Origin: Elysia chlorotica | Lineage: Eukaryota; Mollusca; Gastropoda; Plakobranchidae | Length of the DNA: 64,000 bases | Direction: 5' to 3' | Assembly (NCBI GenBank): GCA_003991915.1 | Contig: RQTK01000340.1 | Coordinates: forward strand, 226,908-290,907 | Shown here: positions 34,440 to 45,304 of the stretch, piece by piece | Layout of the letters: the number at the start of each line of letters is the position of its first letter | How positions within the stretch are numbered: position 1 is the stretch's first letter | Notes under the pieces: model-generated | Told to the model about the DNA's origin: nothing | Database searches by the model: none | What the model saw: only the letters and a program-made list of their open reading frames with translations | Translations under genes and position numbers: made by a program

Positions 34440-35260
34440 TTCAATTTCCTTTCAGATCTTTGGCACTGCCTCTCCAATCACGCCTGTGGATGTCAATATC
34501 TAAACAGCATCGTTGAGTAACAGATCCATTATCAGATATCCGATTAGCACTTCCTTCGTTTTTCCTCTTTTTTGCAAGATATCGAATACACATGCGACTT
34601 TTTGGGTCAGATTTGAAATAAACAGATTTTGACAGATAGGAATCGATGGTGAAGAAACTTTCTTCGTTTCCAGCTCTCTAGTTGTTTATTCCTCATAAAT
34701 ATTGTCCATATAGTTTATCTTGCACTATCAGTGTATGTCTGTCTTCTGTCTGTCTCTCTCTTACTTTCTGTCTCTCACTGACTGACTCTTTCTTCCTATC
34801 TTTTTCTTTCTCTATTTATCTACCTCTCTTTTTCTTTCTTTAATGTTCTTGTCCTTCTGATCCTCTCTCTCCTTGTTTTTTATCATCCCTATTTTCTCCC
34901 TCTACTCTTTGTTTTTCTTCGTCTTTTTTTTCCTCTCAACCCTTTTATTCTCACCTTTTTCCGGTCTCTACATCTATTGCCAACTGACACTGCCTATAAA
35001 AATGATCAACCAATCGCCAAACCGCCATCGATAAATCTTCCTAAACGGGCGTCATAACCCGAGCCCTGATTTCTCCCAAGTTGTAATTCACAAGTCGCCA
35101 CTGAATTGTCAGGCCAGCGCCTCGCTTGACTTTGATCTGCCATCGATCTGGTTGGATTCCTGGCCCCCCAGACACATAACCGTGATCTCTGGCATGGTTA
35201 TTACGCTGGTGTTGTTCCCTTCAAAGTTATGGAACTCCTGAGGGGGTTCTCATAAAATTC
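34440..35260. other. Conserved island shared with 50,540-51,650
   Basis: Two conserved stretches: 'cactgcctctccaatcacgc' (34,465) and 34,980-35,250 ('tcataacccgagccctgatt', 'caagtcgccactgaattgtc', 'gatctgccatcgatctggtt'). In block 2 the 'ctataaaa.tgacca' part occurs twice (51,066 and 51,400), flanking a (CAA)n and pyrimidine insert. A 105-codon minus ORF in block 2 is frameshifted here, so coding is unlikely. Confidence 0.45.
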
Positions 35261-35499
35261 TTAGGACCAGTAACAAAGCTGCCAACATATGTACAAAAAG
35301 GCGAATTTTCCCAGCATTTATACAAAAAGTTGGCAAAAAATCTCAACATCGAGAACAAAAACGAAACCAACAACAGCCGCACACTGTCAGTGTCTGAGAG
35401 ACCAAACAACAACAAAGTGGTGTCCCACCCAGTGTTCACCACCTGCCCAGTGTGACGTCATGTCCAGCTGTAAGGTGGTTACATCTAGCAAATGAAATA

Positions 35500-35853
35500 A
35501 TTAATTGTTTTAAATCAACAGTTGGTTTTCTCTTTAATATCAAGTTCTAAAGAAAAGAGCAGGACACAAAACTTTCAACAGTTCTCTTTGAAAGGAAGCT
35601 ACAACTTCTTAAGAGATTCGCACCGAAAACAGACAAAGCATTCTATAAAAGTTCTAGTTCTACAAACTAAAAGTTACTTTACATTGAAAGTGAGACAGTA
35701 ATCGTCGCTCCAAATTTAACCTTTTCCAATTGCATAGTGCCATATCTAACCCATGGTAATACAGAGAATAAAGTGGAAGTTAATCTCTTTAATACGAGAC
35801 ATATACTTTTCTCTTTTAAAGCAAACCACTTATGATTGTGAATGTTCGCACGG
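35500..35853. repeat. Module W, block 1
   Basis: It aligns with 52,575-52,929 ('ataaagtggaagtt' against 'aaaaatggaagttgg', 'ccacttatgattgtg' against 'ccaattatgattgtgg') and ends at a poly-C run in both. What follows the poly-C differs: module Y here, module Z in the second block. Confidence 0.75.
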
Positions 35854-36065
35854 CCCCCCCCCCCCCCCCCCCCCCCTCGACATACCTGCTTCCCTCACCT
35901 GACTTCCCGCTAATCTAAAGATCCCACTCATCTCACATTACCGACGCTGAGGAAGTGGGCAGCACTAACCACAACTGACCACAGTCGATCCCAGACTGAG
36001 TTGACCTGCCAGGACTTTCGCTGCCAACACAGGATGGATGGAGAGGTCCAACTTCTGCTGGTGTC
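35854..36065. repeat. Poly-C run and module Y, copy 2
   Basis: About 23 C residues, then the same landmark order as 20,202-20,400. Confidence 0.85.
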
Positions 36066-36111
36066 CGTTGATCGAAACATGAACTTCTACAGGTTGAGTC
36101 CGTGTTGGTGT

Positions 36112-36365
36112 CAAATGGTGCAGGTGGTAGAGTGCAGGGAGATCCTCGGTTCGAAACCGACTATCTGTAAAACATTTAATCGTCCAGTCGTATTCTCTAC
36201 TGATTGGGTAGGTATATGGTGATTGTCTGATTCAAGAGTCATGGTATCCGCGCACCGTCTCTATGGTAGGACGAAAAACTTTTAGACGTTAGTCTTGGGA
36301 CGCTCTTAGATTCGTCCTTTCTGCTGACGAACGCTAAATGTTAAATGCAGGGAGGGAAAGCGTAA
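36112..36365 (+). mobile_element. tRNA-derived SINE, degraded
   Basis: Head 'tggtgcaggtggtagagtgc' with box B 'cggttcgaaacc', body 'agtcatggtatccgcgcacc' and 'ttttagacgttagtcttggg', tail 'gacgaacgctaaatg'. More diverged than the SINEs at 1,078 and 26,228. Confidence 0.7.
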
Positions 36366-36387
36366 GAGGTGAGAGTTCCTCACTTTG

Positions 36388-37202
36388 TTAACTACCCCTT
36401 CGTGACATACACGATTTCAACATACACCGTACGTCAATTTTCGTAGCAGGATGCCTAGCCTAAATACACTATGCTTCCTCATACCCTCCTATTTCGCCGT
36501 TCCCCGTGACGCTTAGACGTACGATGTACGTCATGTTTTAGGCTGTGTAGGAGATACACTAAATGCAAAGCAATTAAAAAACCGATCGCATAGTTGAATC
36601 GAATTCACCGATGTTGAAAATGTACGAATCATATCACAATTCAATTTTGGGGAGTAAATTTCGTGTTAGTTCCTACTTTCTTTTTCTTCATCCCCTTCAC
36701 GAAATTCATACTTCAACTGAAGTCAACATGGAGCCATCAACTAGCACTAGAAAAAGACCAACAAGGACCATTTTTTGAAAAAGAAGCAGTGGTTTAAATA
36801 ATGCTAAACGGGTCAGATTGTAACAGTGATTCAGATGAGGCAAATTTATATGAAGACTCTGAATCAGGGTATCAAATTGATTCGTCTGACTCTGTTTCAA
36901 ATGACCATTCTCTTCTTATTTCTCCATCTGTATCTTGAATTTTTGTTCGCACCTTTAAGAAAAAAATATGTTTCCTTTTTTCACTGTACTCAGTGCTTTT
37001 GAATTATAATTATACCATTGGAATGAAAATTGTATTAGCTTTTATAAATTCATTTATTATATACGTGTATATGACAATTTTCAAGAAAATTACAGGCGTT
37101 TTACTAGAATCACTTAGATTTTACCAAAATGCCCCCTGTCATGGTTAACCAGAATAAGGCCCGTCATGGCGACTAGACATAACACCGTCTCGAAGAGGTT
37201 AA
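36388..37202 (+). mobile_element. piggyBac-like DNA transposon remnant
   Basis: The element of about 807 bp is flanked by TTAA on both sides (36,388-36,391 and 37,199-37,202), the target of piggyBac transposases. Its ends are imperfect inverted repeats: 'ctaccccttcgtgac' at the left against 'cctcttcgagacgg' read inward from the right. Inside, an ATG at 36,729 starts MEPSTSTRKRPTRTIF. A stop and a frame change follow before an acidic, serine-rich stretch with DSDSDEANLYEDSESGYQ and IDSSDS, the style of piggyBac N-termini. The catalytic domain is missing. The element occurs only in block 2, so it probably arrived after the large duplication. Confidence 0.45.
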
Positions 37203-37299
37203 TAACTAATAAAGAGTTTGTTAATTCTCTTTTGGAACAAGTCAGCACTGCCTATCCCAATCAACACTCCGTAATAACTCAACTTCGGGTTTTTCATAT

Positions 37300-37800
37300 T
37301 GCCCTCTGTCTTTGATCACTACGTCTTCAGCATAAATTGACAAAGAATACTTGAATTAAATACACAATAGGATGATGTTATAATGAGCACAAATTAGATG
37401 CAAACAATTTGTATCAGTGTACATAATGTTGAGCACAATTGGGCAGGGTCTAAGTGTACATAACTGGGACCTCTCAGGGCAGGGTATAATAGCTGGTCAA
37501 TTCATGAATGGGCAGCTCAACTTCTGTTTAGACCACTCGTGTTTTTTATTTTGCCCTCTATGTATTTGACCACTTCGTCTTCAGCATATATTTACAAAGA
37601 ATACCCGAATCGAATACACAATAGGATAATGTCATACTGAGTGCAAACTGTTTGCAAACACACTGTATCAGTCTACATAATGTTGAGAACAACATTGGGC
37701 AGGGTCTGTTGCTTAAACCGGCACAGTAAAGATCATTGATTTGTAAGGATCTAATCATTGATCCTCTCAGTAACCATGCCCCCAAGACACACACAGAGCA
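37300..37800. repeat. Module M, two further diverged copies
   Basis: About 37,300-37,545 and 37,546-37,800 are tandem copies ('cttcagcata.atttacaaag', 'cagtgtacataatgttgag'). Both align with parts of 18,800-19,100 and 21,130-21,420. Confidence 0.7.
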
Positions 37801-37977
37801 GATCATTATTTTGTTTACATAGATGTGGACAAAGGTATCATCGGTGGAGTCTGGGTAATTTCATGTCCTGTTTGTATATGATGGAATCATTTGTCTACGG
37901 ATGTATGAAGATAATGTTTCTTTTTCATTCGGTGTAATACCAGAAGACATAAACACACGAAAATACGACATATCAAC

Positions 37978-37979
<2 letters not shown>

Positions 37980-38055
<76 letters not shown>
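37980..38055. repeat. (GA)n microsatellite next to a gap
   Basis: A pure AG run of at least 75 nt that ends in the N gap, so its real length is unknown. Confidence 0.97.
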
Positions 38056-38080
38056 NNNNNNNNNNNNNNNNNNNNNNNNN
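38056..38080. other. Assembly gap (25 N)
   Basis: 25 undetermined bases after the GA run. Sequence to the right aligns with 23,430 of block 1. Confidence 0.98.
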
Positions 38081-38170
38081 GGTTTTATTTTTAAGGAACC
38101 ATAAAAAAAACTTTTCTAATTCTAGATCATGTAACAAATATCTAGCCTGATAAACCAACAAGACTTGTAC

Positions 38171-38309
38171 CTGTAATTTGGTTTTTAGTTGGTCAAGCAA
38201 GTCCATCTTGACCTCAGATTTGTTTTGACAGGTACCAGAGAGTCGGTTCAGTCTGGCATAGCGTTTGGTTAACCAGATCAGGATGGGCGTGTTTAAACCA
38301 AGAGAATCA
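38171..38309 (-). CDS. Exon-like island, block 2 copy
   Basis: Same 139-nt block as 23,511-23,649. Read on the minus strand it follows 'taattcggcag' and opens as DSLGLNTPILIWLTKRYA, RLNRLSGTCQNKSEVKM, DLLDQLKTKLQ. It ends at CAG followed by gtacaag, a plausible donor. In-frame stops lie just outside both borders: TAA before the acceptor, and none inside. The upstream junction is phase 2 (one leftover base) and the downstream junction is phase 0. A KR pair in the middle could be a processing site if the product is secreted, but no signal peptide is visible. I do not recognise the family. Confidence 0.35.
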
Positions 38310-39302
38310 CTGCCGAATTAATGGACTTAGGAGATTGAAAAAATATTAGGGTTGCAAGTACAACGTTGTGCAAAGCTTACTACTTGTCTTAATATTTAAA
38401 TAAGAAGGCTTACGACAAGTTATAATATAATATGTTACTGCAACATGTAATTACGGCCCTTAATCTCTGATCTTGTAATCTGCTTTCGTTTGACAATTAA
38501 AAAGTATATACCGTATACCTATGCTTTTTTAACCATTATAAGTTATTTTACGTTACTTTCTACAAAAAAAAACAACACGTTAACTCTGATTGATGACTCT
38601 GAGCTTGTCAATCATTAGTCTTCGCAGAGCCTATTTTAAAAATGAAAAAAAAATCAAAAGATGAAAATATGAGACTAAAAGCGTCTAATGGAAAAATAAC
38701 ATTTTGCAGTTCTTTGAACGTTTATGGTTGTTGAATAGAATTCATAATTTTTAACTGAAAAGACAATTTTGTGTCATATAAAATTTCTAATTTGTCTGAC
38801 ATTTTGAATCGGGTTACACAGCAGTATCTTGGCATGGCTGGAAACGTGTCTTGTTGTAGTTTTGTCTGTACAAGAATGTATAAAGTGTTATTCTGCTTAT
38901 GGTAATATAAATGAGGCTTGAAATCAATGAAAATAGCTGCCAATAGATTTTGGTACAAAAATCGTATAAACAAAATGGAGACAAGTCCCTTATTGTCTGT
39001 GCAGAAGATAGCAAGGTTCTGTTACCTAAACAATTGTCTTATAAATTGTTGAAGAAATCTCAGATCTGTATTTCTTCAGACATATACTCCTCTGGCTATG
39101 CAATATGATGGCATGAGAGAAGAATAAAATCATGAATTAAATTACGGATAGTTTAATATGGCTAAGTAAACCCCATGCTCACTTCGTGCAAACAAATCCT
39201 AATGGATGATCGTCGACCCATTAGCCTCCAGTTCTCTGGCCATCTTAGGAAAAACAAGAGGGATTTAAAGAACTGCCTGGGAGGTGAGGGTACTGGTTGA
39301 CT

Positions 39303-39388
39303 CTCTTGTCTCTGAGACCTCTTGTCTCTGAGACCTCTTGTCTCTCAGACCTCTTGTCTCTGAGACCTCTTGTCTCTCAGACCTCTTT
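39303..39388. repeat. 16-bp minisatellite
   Basis: Unit 'cctcttgtctctgaga', about five copies with tctgag/tctcag alternation. The homologous place in block 1 (about 24,520) has a single 'cctcttgtctccttcc'. Confidence 0.85.
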
Positions 39389-39469
39389 TGTCCTCTCTGG
39401 TTACGGTGAGGGGCAGCTTGTGGGGTTTGGCTAAGAGTCTGAGAGTCCTGAGGGTTAGAGGATCCTGGG

Positions 39470-39935
39470 AGACAGAGAGAGTGACCGAGACACCGAGAGA
39501 AAGAGAGGGTCTGGCTGGAAAGAGATATATAGGGATATATAGAGAGAGACACAAAGAGAAAAAATAGGAGACATGCAGGGGAATGGAAAGAAAAGACAAG
39601 AGTAATTAGACCACATAATGGAAAGAGAAGTGAAGCGCGACAAAGAGGAGGGCTAGAAAGTCAGAGTTCTTAAGAGAGGAAGAATAATGTGCAAAAACGA
39701 GAGAAAAAGAGATGAAAAAAAAGAAAGAGAGGCGGAAAATTAGATATCGATACAAATAAAACTAAGGAGACAGAGACAGAGACAGTCAGATACAGAGACA
39801 CAGAATGGCAGTTGGCAGAGTGGCAGACCAAGAAAGAGAGGCAGAGAGACAGAGACAGAGAGTCAGAGACAGTGAGACAGATACAGTGAGACAGACAGTG
39901 AGACAGAGGCAGAGACAGACAAAGAGAAAATACTC
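39470..39935. repeat. Purine-rich low-complexity tract
   Basis: GA- and GACA-rich sequence, including repeated 'agagacag' at 39,775-39,925. Alignable in part with 24,600-25,100. Confidence 0.7.
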
Positions 39936-40635
39936 TACGAAGGATTCCACGAAGTAGTCTGCGTTATAGATTACTGCTAGTATATCAGTCTTTACTGGAA
40001 ATTAGATTCGTTTTCTCAGGTTCTAGTCTCGGCGTTAAAACTGAAAGCGATCAGGTATTTTTTTAATAGACAAGTTTACTCAAATGTCTTACATTAGAGC
40101 TGTTATATGAGCTACTCTAAGATCGACCTTGAACGTTATTTCTCTTCTCTAATTTAAAGACCATACAAGACTTTTAGTTTTTGTCTCAAAAAGGGTATGT
40201 GTATCACAAACCCTTAGAGAAAATAGAATGGAAGTGATACGTTTTACCGTCTTTTAAACACGTGTCTTTGAGACATGATTCCTGAGGAAGACAAATTTAG
40301 GAAAAGGTGTTTTTCTCTCTTTAAGAAAGGCCTCCATTTTACTGATAAAACATTCCCACGTACCATATCATTATTACGCCACTATAAAACTTCCAAACCC
40401 CGATATTTACTTGAAGCCCTAGTTCAGTACTTTCACCTTCTTTCTAATCGCCCTCTTTTTTTTTCAATTTTCTCTATTTCCTCTCATATTCCCTCTCTCA
40501 ATCCCCCTCTCTCTTATTGCCACAACTCTAACCAAAATTCCAAGTATATGTTCACTATTGTTCTAATCCCCCTCTTACTTTCTCATTAATTCCTCTCCGT
40601 TTCCTCTCATACTCCCTCTCTTACACCCTATCCCC

Positions 40636-40655
40636 CCTCTCTCTCTTTCTCTCTC

Positions 40656-40698
<43 letters not shown>

Positions 40699-40703
40699 CC
40701 CTC
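40636..40703. repeat. (CT)n microsatellite
   Basis: A CT run with a few interruptions and no counterpart in block 1 at the same place. Confidence 0.95.
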
Positions 40704-40724
40704 TCCCTTATTGCTACAACTCCT

Positions 40725-41204
40725 TCAAAACCACACCTCCAAGCATAACAACCCCATTGACTCTGTAATGTTTCTAAAGCTGGGTGTGTCTCTTTGGCTA
40801 GGTTTGGGCCACCTCCTCAAATTGCTCAAGTTTCCAACTTTGTTTCGCCTGTGACAAGAGTAGACGGTAAATCCTCGCCCCTGTATGTGGAGGCATGCGC
40901 CCCAGTGTGAGTCCAAGAGCGACCCGTCTCTAATTTGACTCACTCTACAGTCCCTAATGTTACTCACTATCAAGTCTCTAATGTTACTCACTCTCAAGTC
41001 CCTAATGTTACTCACCCTCAAGTCTCTAATGTTACTCACTCTCAAGGGACCGGACACCGCCGCGCATGCCATCAAGACATTTAACTTTTGCTCAAGCTCT
41101 GACTTTATCGGATTTAAATTCACGGTAGAAAATCGACTGTAACTCGGCAGCCTCTCTAAACGCGTTATGTGGTGGCCTGAAGTATGAAGAATACTAAAAA
41201 ACAT
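40725..41204 (-). CDS. Longest ORF of the window (159 codons), exon-like
   Basis: Minus-strand frame from an ATG at 41,204 to a stop at 40,725. It spans the exon-like island 41,040-41,176 (HHITRLERLPSYSRFSTVN, LNPIKSELEQKLNVLMA, CAAVSGPLR). It continues through a 24-bp minisatellite read as repeated RVSNIRDL, then through the conserved island near 40,855-40,915 (GACLHIQGRGFTVYSC) and on to SQRDTPSFRNITESMG. The ATG lies upstream of a good acceptor (cttcag before 41,176), so it may not be the real start. Either the whole stretch is one exon, or the minisatellite part is an intron with repeated donors. Block 1 is interrupted by a SINE and cannot encode the same. No known domain seen. Confidence 0.3.
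   Translation of the reverse strand: MFFSILHTSGHHITRLERLPSYSRFSTVNLNPIKSELEQKLNVLMACAAVSGPLRVSNIRDLRVSNIRDLRVSNIRDLIVSNIRDCRVSQIRDGSLLDSHWGACLHIQGRGFTVYSCHRRNKVGNLSNLRRWPKPSQRDTPSFRNITESMGLLCLEVWF
40938..41039 (-). repeat. 24-bp minisatellite carrying five GTGAGT donor motifs
   Basis: Minus-strand unit 'gtgagtaacattagagactt' plus 'gaga'. GTGAGT occurs at 41,034-41,039, 41,010-41,015, 40,986-40,991, 40,962-40,967 and 40,938-40,943, exactly 24 bp apart. Twenty-four bp is eight codons, so use of any of the five would keep frame. Block 1 keeps diverged units (two GTGAGT, one GCGAGT) split by the SINE at 26,228. Confidence 0.75.
41040..41176 (-). CDS. Exon-like island, block 2 copy
   Basis: 137 nt, same length as 26,525-26,661. 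Preceded on the minus strand by 'gtattcttcatacttcag' and followed by GTGAGTAAC, both close to consensus splice sites. Frame: two leftover bases, then HHITRLERLPSYSRF and on to SGPLR at a codon boundary. Against block 1 I count about nine substitutions and no indels, while the flanking sequence is clearly more diverged. This is the best splice-site context in the window. The product is unknown. Confidence 0.4.
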
Positions 41205-42257
41205 GGTATAGAAGGCTATATCAATATCTGATCTAGTCCAGGCTTCTGGAAGTTTGTCGATTGTCAGAAAGGGTCAGAAAAAAACAGTTAGGTGAGAGCT
41301 TTTAGACTTAGTGATGAAGGTTACATGATCAATCAATACATACATAGACATGTGGGAAGATAATGGATAGAAATATAATGTGTTTCTCTTAAACAATGTC
41401 CTCGCCCTATCTCCTTGTTTATTTCTTCTCGATATTTTACCATTCCGTGGCTGCAACTGGGTGACTCTTTTTGTTCATCTGGTATCATACATTCTTGGTG
41501 CACCAACCTATATTTGCTACAAAGTCTGGTGTATCGTTTAGACAGGTGTTGTGTACGGTCCTCTCAATTACCTTTTGTGGCGTTCTTAGTCATTAATAAA
41601 CATTATATAATGAAAATTTTTGTTTACTAAAATTACTTACGAGACAAAGTCTAATGTTGATATAACAAGTTTATAACATAAATCTATATCTTATACATGT
41701 ACTGTTTTACTAAGATACATGAAACGTATAACCATTATTATCCTTTCCGCCATTAGCGAGTTTAGAGTAAATTTATAATTTTTTTTCGTTTTTCTAGTTT
41801 TAAAATCCCTCGAGCTTTAAAAATTTAGCCAAATCTAAAAACTGTATAATTATTATAAAAAAATCTCAGTAAAGCATATGTTGCACTCGCGCAATCATTT
41901 TTGCTGGGCAAACATTTTGGTTTACGTGTGGTTAAGTATGTTGGGAAGTATATATTTTAATCCCATTAAATATATCTTTGTGCACAGAGAACGAGTGTTC
42001 ATTCTCATCCTCAACACTAAAAGATACGGACCAAAATTGCCTAGGAAACATGTTTTACATAGTAAATGATCTGTCACCCTTTTAGGTCTGTGTTATTCCT
42101 TCAGTTCAACCTACTACTCAAGCTTCCAGGGTCCTCTATTTCGTTCATGTACACTGCTTTTAGTGCCTTAACTGCTCTTCCGACTTCAGCCCCCATTTGG
42201 TCATCCCAAAGTCTTCCCCATATTTTCCCAACCCCAGCAATCGCTCGGCGTGCAGAT

Positions 42258-42465
42258 AACACCTCTGGACCAGAATCCCTCACGAATGGTCAGCCGTCTT
42301 CTTCCTGTTCCGGGACAAATTGGTTTAGCGGCCGCAATCACTGACACATTTTCACATCCAATCCGGGCTTTTGACAACACTGATGGTGATGATTGGGGAA
42401 AATAGTATCAGGCTAGATCTCGTCTCAGCTCTCGACCAACGCTTAACTTGCTTGAAGGTGTCGCT
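42258..42465. other. Highly conserved island, block 2 copy
   Basis: Counterpart of 28,093-28,305. The plus-strand AG is in 'cggcgtgcag'. A second plus frame (DNTSGPESLTNGQPSSSCSG and on) and the minus frame with IGCENVSVIAAAKP are also open, so the coding strand cannot be chosen by eye. Confidence 0.4.
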
Positions 42466-42969
42466 AGTCGGACCAGTGCGGTTTTTTATTTATTTTCCAC
42501 CGCAAGAAAGGAAATAAACAAGCCAAATAGAAATGATATATAGTAACAACCGTTGTGTAGAAACAAAAAGCTACGTTGAACGTCTACCTAGCGCTTTTTA
42601 AAGAACGTAAATTACTAAATATTAGTTGATTTTGAAAATTGTTTCTTTCAAACATATTTTGTTTATATTTAATTATTAAATAGACAGCACTAAAATGGGG
42701 TAGATTTATTATATTTCTTAGAATTTAAAGTATGTTTTCTTATTGTTTATATTTGAAACCACCCCCTTAGCATTCACAATTATTTTTATTTGAAGATACA
42801 CGATGGCATATATAAAAATAAATGACTCTTCTCTCCTTTTTTGTTCAGGAATAACTAGGCTTCCATGCAGGCTGACTTAAACAAAACATCAATGATTGTA
42901 CATCAGTTGATCTAATTGCACTAAATAAACAGTATAGTTAATTTCCATGGAGATACTCTTTTTATAGTT

Positions 42970-43200
42970 TTTAATGAGGCAATTGCAAGCTTGCGGGTAA
43001 TCTATTTCTTTGGCTATTTACCGAACCCTTTTTTAAACCCAGATTCATTTGATTAAACCTTTCGTTTCCGAAAACGTTTGAACTGATGGCTAATTCACAC
43101 CGTCCTTCCGTTTTCCTTGCTCCCCTACTGTCAATCCAGTTCCTTAATTGATATTGACGAAAGATCGATACCAAATATTGGCCAAATTCAATCAGAGACC
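42970..43200 (-). other. Open frame around a conserved patch
   Basis: On the minus strand a frame runs from RSLIEFGQYLVSIFRQYQ through NWIDSRGARKTEGRC to a stop at about 42,971. Only the first part (about 48 nt, 43,155-43,200) is conserved in block 1, where the frame is broken soon after. A conserved patch without a supported gene. Confidence 0.25.
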
Positions 43201-43241
43201 TGGTCGCTTTTTTCGTTGCCCCTCAGCGAGCTTTATGTGCC

Positions 43242-43272
<31 letters not shown>

Positions 43273-43859
43273 TCCTCTAAAGACACGATTGTCCAATAGT
43301 TCCCCCAAGATAGAACATAACCACATGTTGAAAGTTAAACTAAAATTTCACGCTCCCAACAAAGCTTGATATTTCTTTAGATCTAAAGATCTATACCCAG
43401 GTTTCTAAAGCGAAAAACTTGAAGTTTAAAACTATTTGACTTTCTTTGCGTTAAAAGTTCTAAAACGACTGTTATAAAGACTATAACATAACAGAATGAT
43501 ATAATTTTATTGCTACTGTTCAAAAATGATTGTAAAGATTTTCGCGCTTTTTAAGCAGATTCTGTCTTTTTCTCTTAATAGTTCTAGCCGTACGGTCTGC
43601 CTCAGATGAAAAAAATCAACAATTGTTTTAAATACGTGACCGATTTTTTTCAAAGATTGTCCCGCCACTTTTCTCATTCTGCATTGACATCTGGTCTCCG
43701 TCTAAACTTTCATTTCTTTCCATAGCATCATTTCTGTTCATTATCCTAGCATTATGCCGGAATTGAAATGGTACTAGGAGCACTATCATCGATGATTTCA
43801 TGATTTCAAGGTAGATTCATGATGATAGTATTGTCGATTACATTTTTTTCTTAAACTGT

Positions 43860-44060
43860 TCTTCTCTTAATCGTCGACACATTGCGAAAGGGAGAGAGAG
43901 AGAGATAGGAAGAGAAAAAGAAATGGTTAGCTAGCTAGCTAAAGAAAAAAGATGATGGGGGATTTAGATTGAGAGAAAAAGAAAGAGAAGGAAGAAGAGT
44001 AACTATTCTTAAACAACGATAAATCTAAAAACTTCAAACTAAAAATTTGTATTGAGTAAT
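43860..44060. repeat. Short GA and (tagc)n low-complexity stretch
   Basis: GA-rich sequence with 'gctagctagctag' at about 43,928, self-complementary. Confidence 0.6.
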
Positions 44061-44495
44061 TTGTGTTAAATTTCTCGTTGTGCATTCTTGACATAGGCTA
44101 TAAGAGCTTTTTGTTGCATTTCTTTGTCATCATTTGTTAAAGTTGCTGCAACATACTTACGTGAAAACATAATAATACTGAATACATTAATCTCACTGTC
44201 ATAGGTCCGTTTTCTTTCGTCAACTGTTTTGTCAAGAAGAAAGAAAAAGAGGTATAGAGCGATAATGAGGTAAATAGAGAAGCAATTAGATAGGCCGAGA
44301 ACGAGAGACAGGTACAGAGGCATAAAGTAGCCTTGCCTCGGACAATCGTATGTCAGCAAGACGGTATAAGCAGGTAAGAGCAGGCTCAATAATTGGCCCA
44401 AGAAATATCGGCAGTATTTATAGATAAACATAACCTTCTTCAATGACGTTTGTTCTTATATAGAGTTTTCCTGTAGAGTTTTTTGTATTATCAGC

Positions 44496-44560
44496 GGGTC
44501 ATAGCTCAGTGGGAAGAGCTTTGCGCTGACAATGGGAAGATAGACTCTTGCGTCTGAAAA
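44496..44560 (+). mobile_element. tRNA-like head
   Basis: 'tcatagctcagtgggaagag' is a good D-arm/box A sequence, followed by 'ctttgcgctgacaatggg'. No box B or SINE body follows. Counterpart of the poorer copy at 18,085. Confidence 0.4.
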
Positions 44561-45304
44561 TAGGCTGGTCGATTTTGATATGGATTCCAGTAACATTTAA
44601 CCCGTCTTGTGTCCTCGGCTACAGGAAATGCTGACGTCTGTTTATCAGCATCTTCTCTATTTATCAGTATTTTCTTGGTATGTACATGAAAAACAGGCAG
44701 TTAATATCTTTTACACATTGTTACCCAGAACAATGATCTTGTTGATTTTTTTAAGAACTCTTTATCCTTCAGTAAATATAGGAATCGTGTCTCCGTTATT
44801 GAAAATTTGACAATTCAATTGTAAAGGCATGACATTTGCATCGGTACCCGTAGTTTCAAACGGGTTAAGAGTGTTGAGAGAGATAGGGAAGACGATGGTC
44901 TTTATTTGGTTCCTTTTTCTTTGTTATAATTCGTCCATCTACAGTTAGTTTTCCTCTACTGCGGCATATCTGTTTTTTTTTCTTTCTTTCTTTGTCTCTG
45001 TCTGCCTGACTTTCTGTCTATCCATCTGTCTCTGTCTTTCTTTGTGTTTTAATTTATCTATCTCTCTCTTCCCCCCCCCTCATTTAAGTTGCACCTTCAT
45101 ATCTAAGTCTTTGCATTGCTATTTATAATGATAAACAGTTACACGAAGGAAACTCAACCTAAACTCTCTCATTAGCTCTGCTTCATCCCCCCCCCTTCCC
45201 CTCAACATACCTGCTTCCCTCACCTGACTTCCCGCTAATCTAAAGATCCCACTCATCTCACATTACCCACGCTGAGGAAGTGGGCAGCACTGACCACAAC
45301 TGAA

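Larger units (their letters stand above)
17100..35870. repeat. Large tandem segmental block 1
   Basis: Module order X, M, Y, the exon-like island at 23.5 kb, GA tract, the islands at 26 and 28 kb, 29.2-30.5 kb, 32.2-35.2 kb and W is repeated in 35,880-53,100. Matches are patchy: islands look about 93-98% identical by eye, and intervening sequence is much lower with many indels. Features found only in this block are the SINE at 26,228 and the inverted repeat at 30,684-32,060. Confidence 0.85.
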
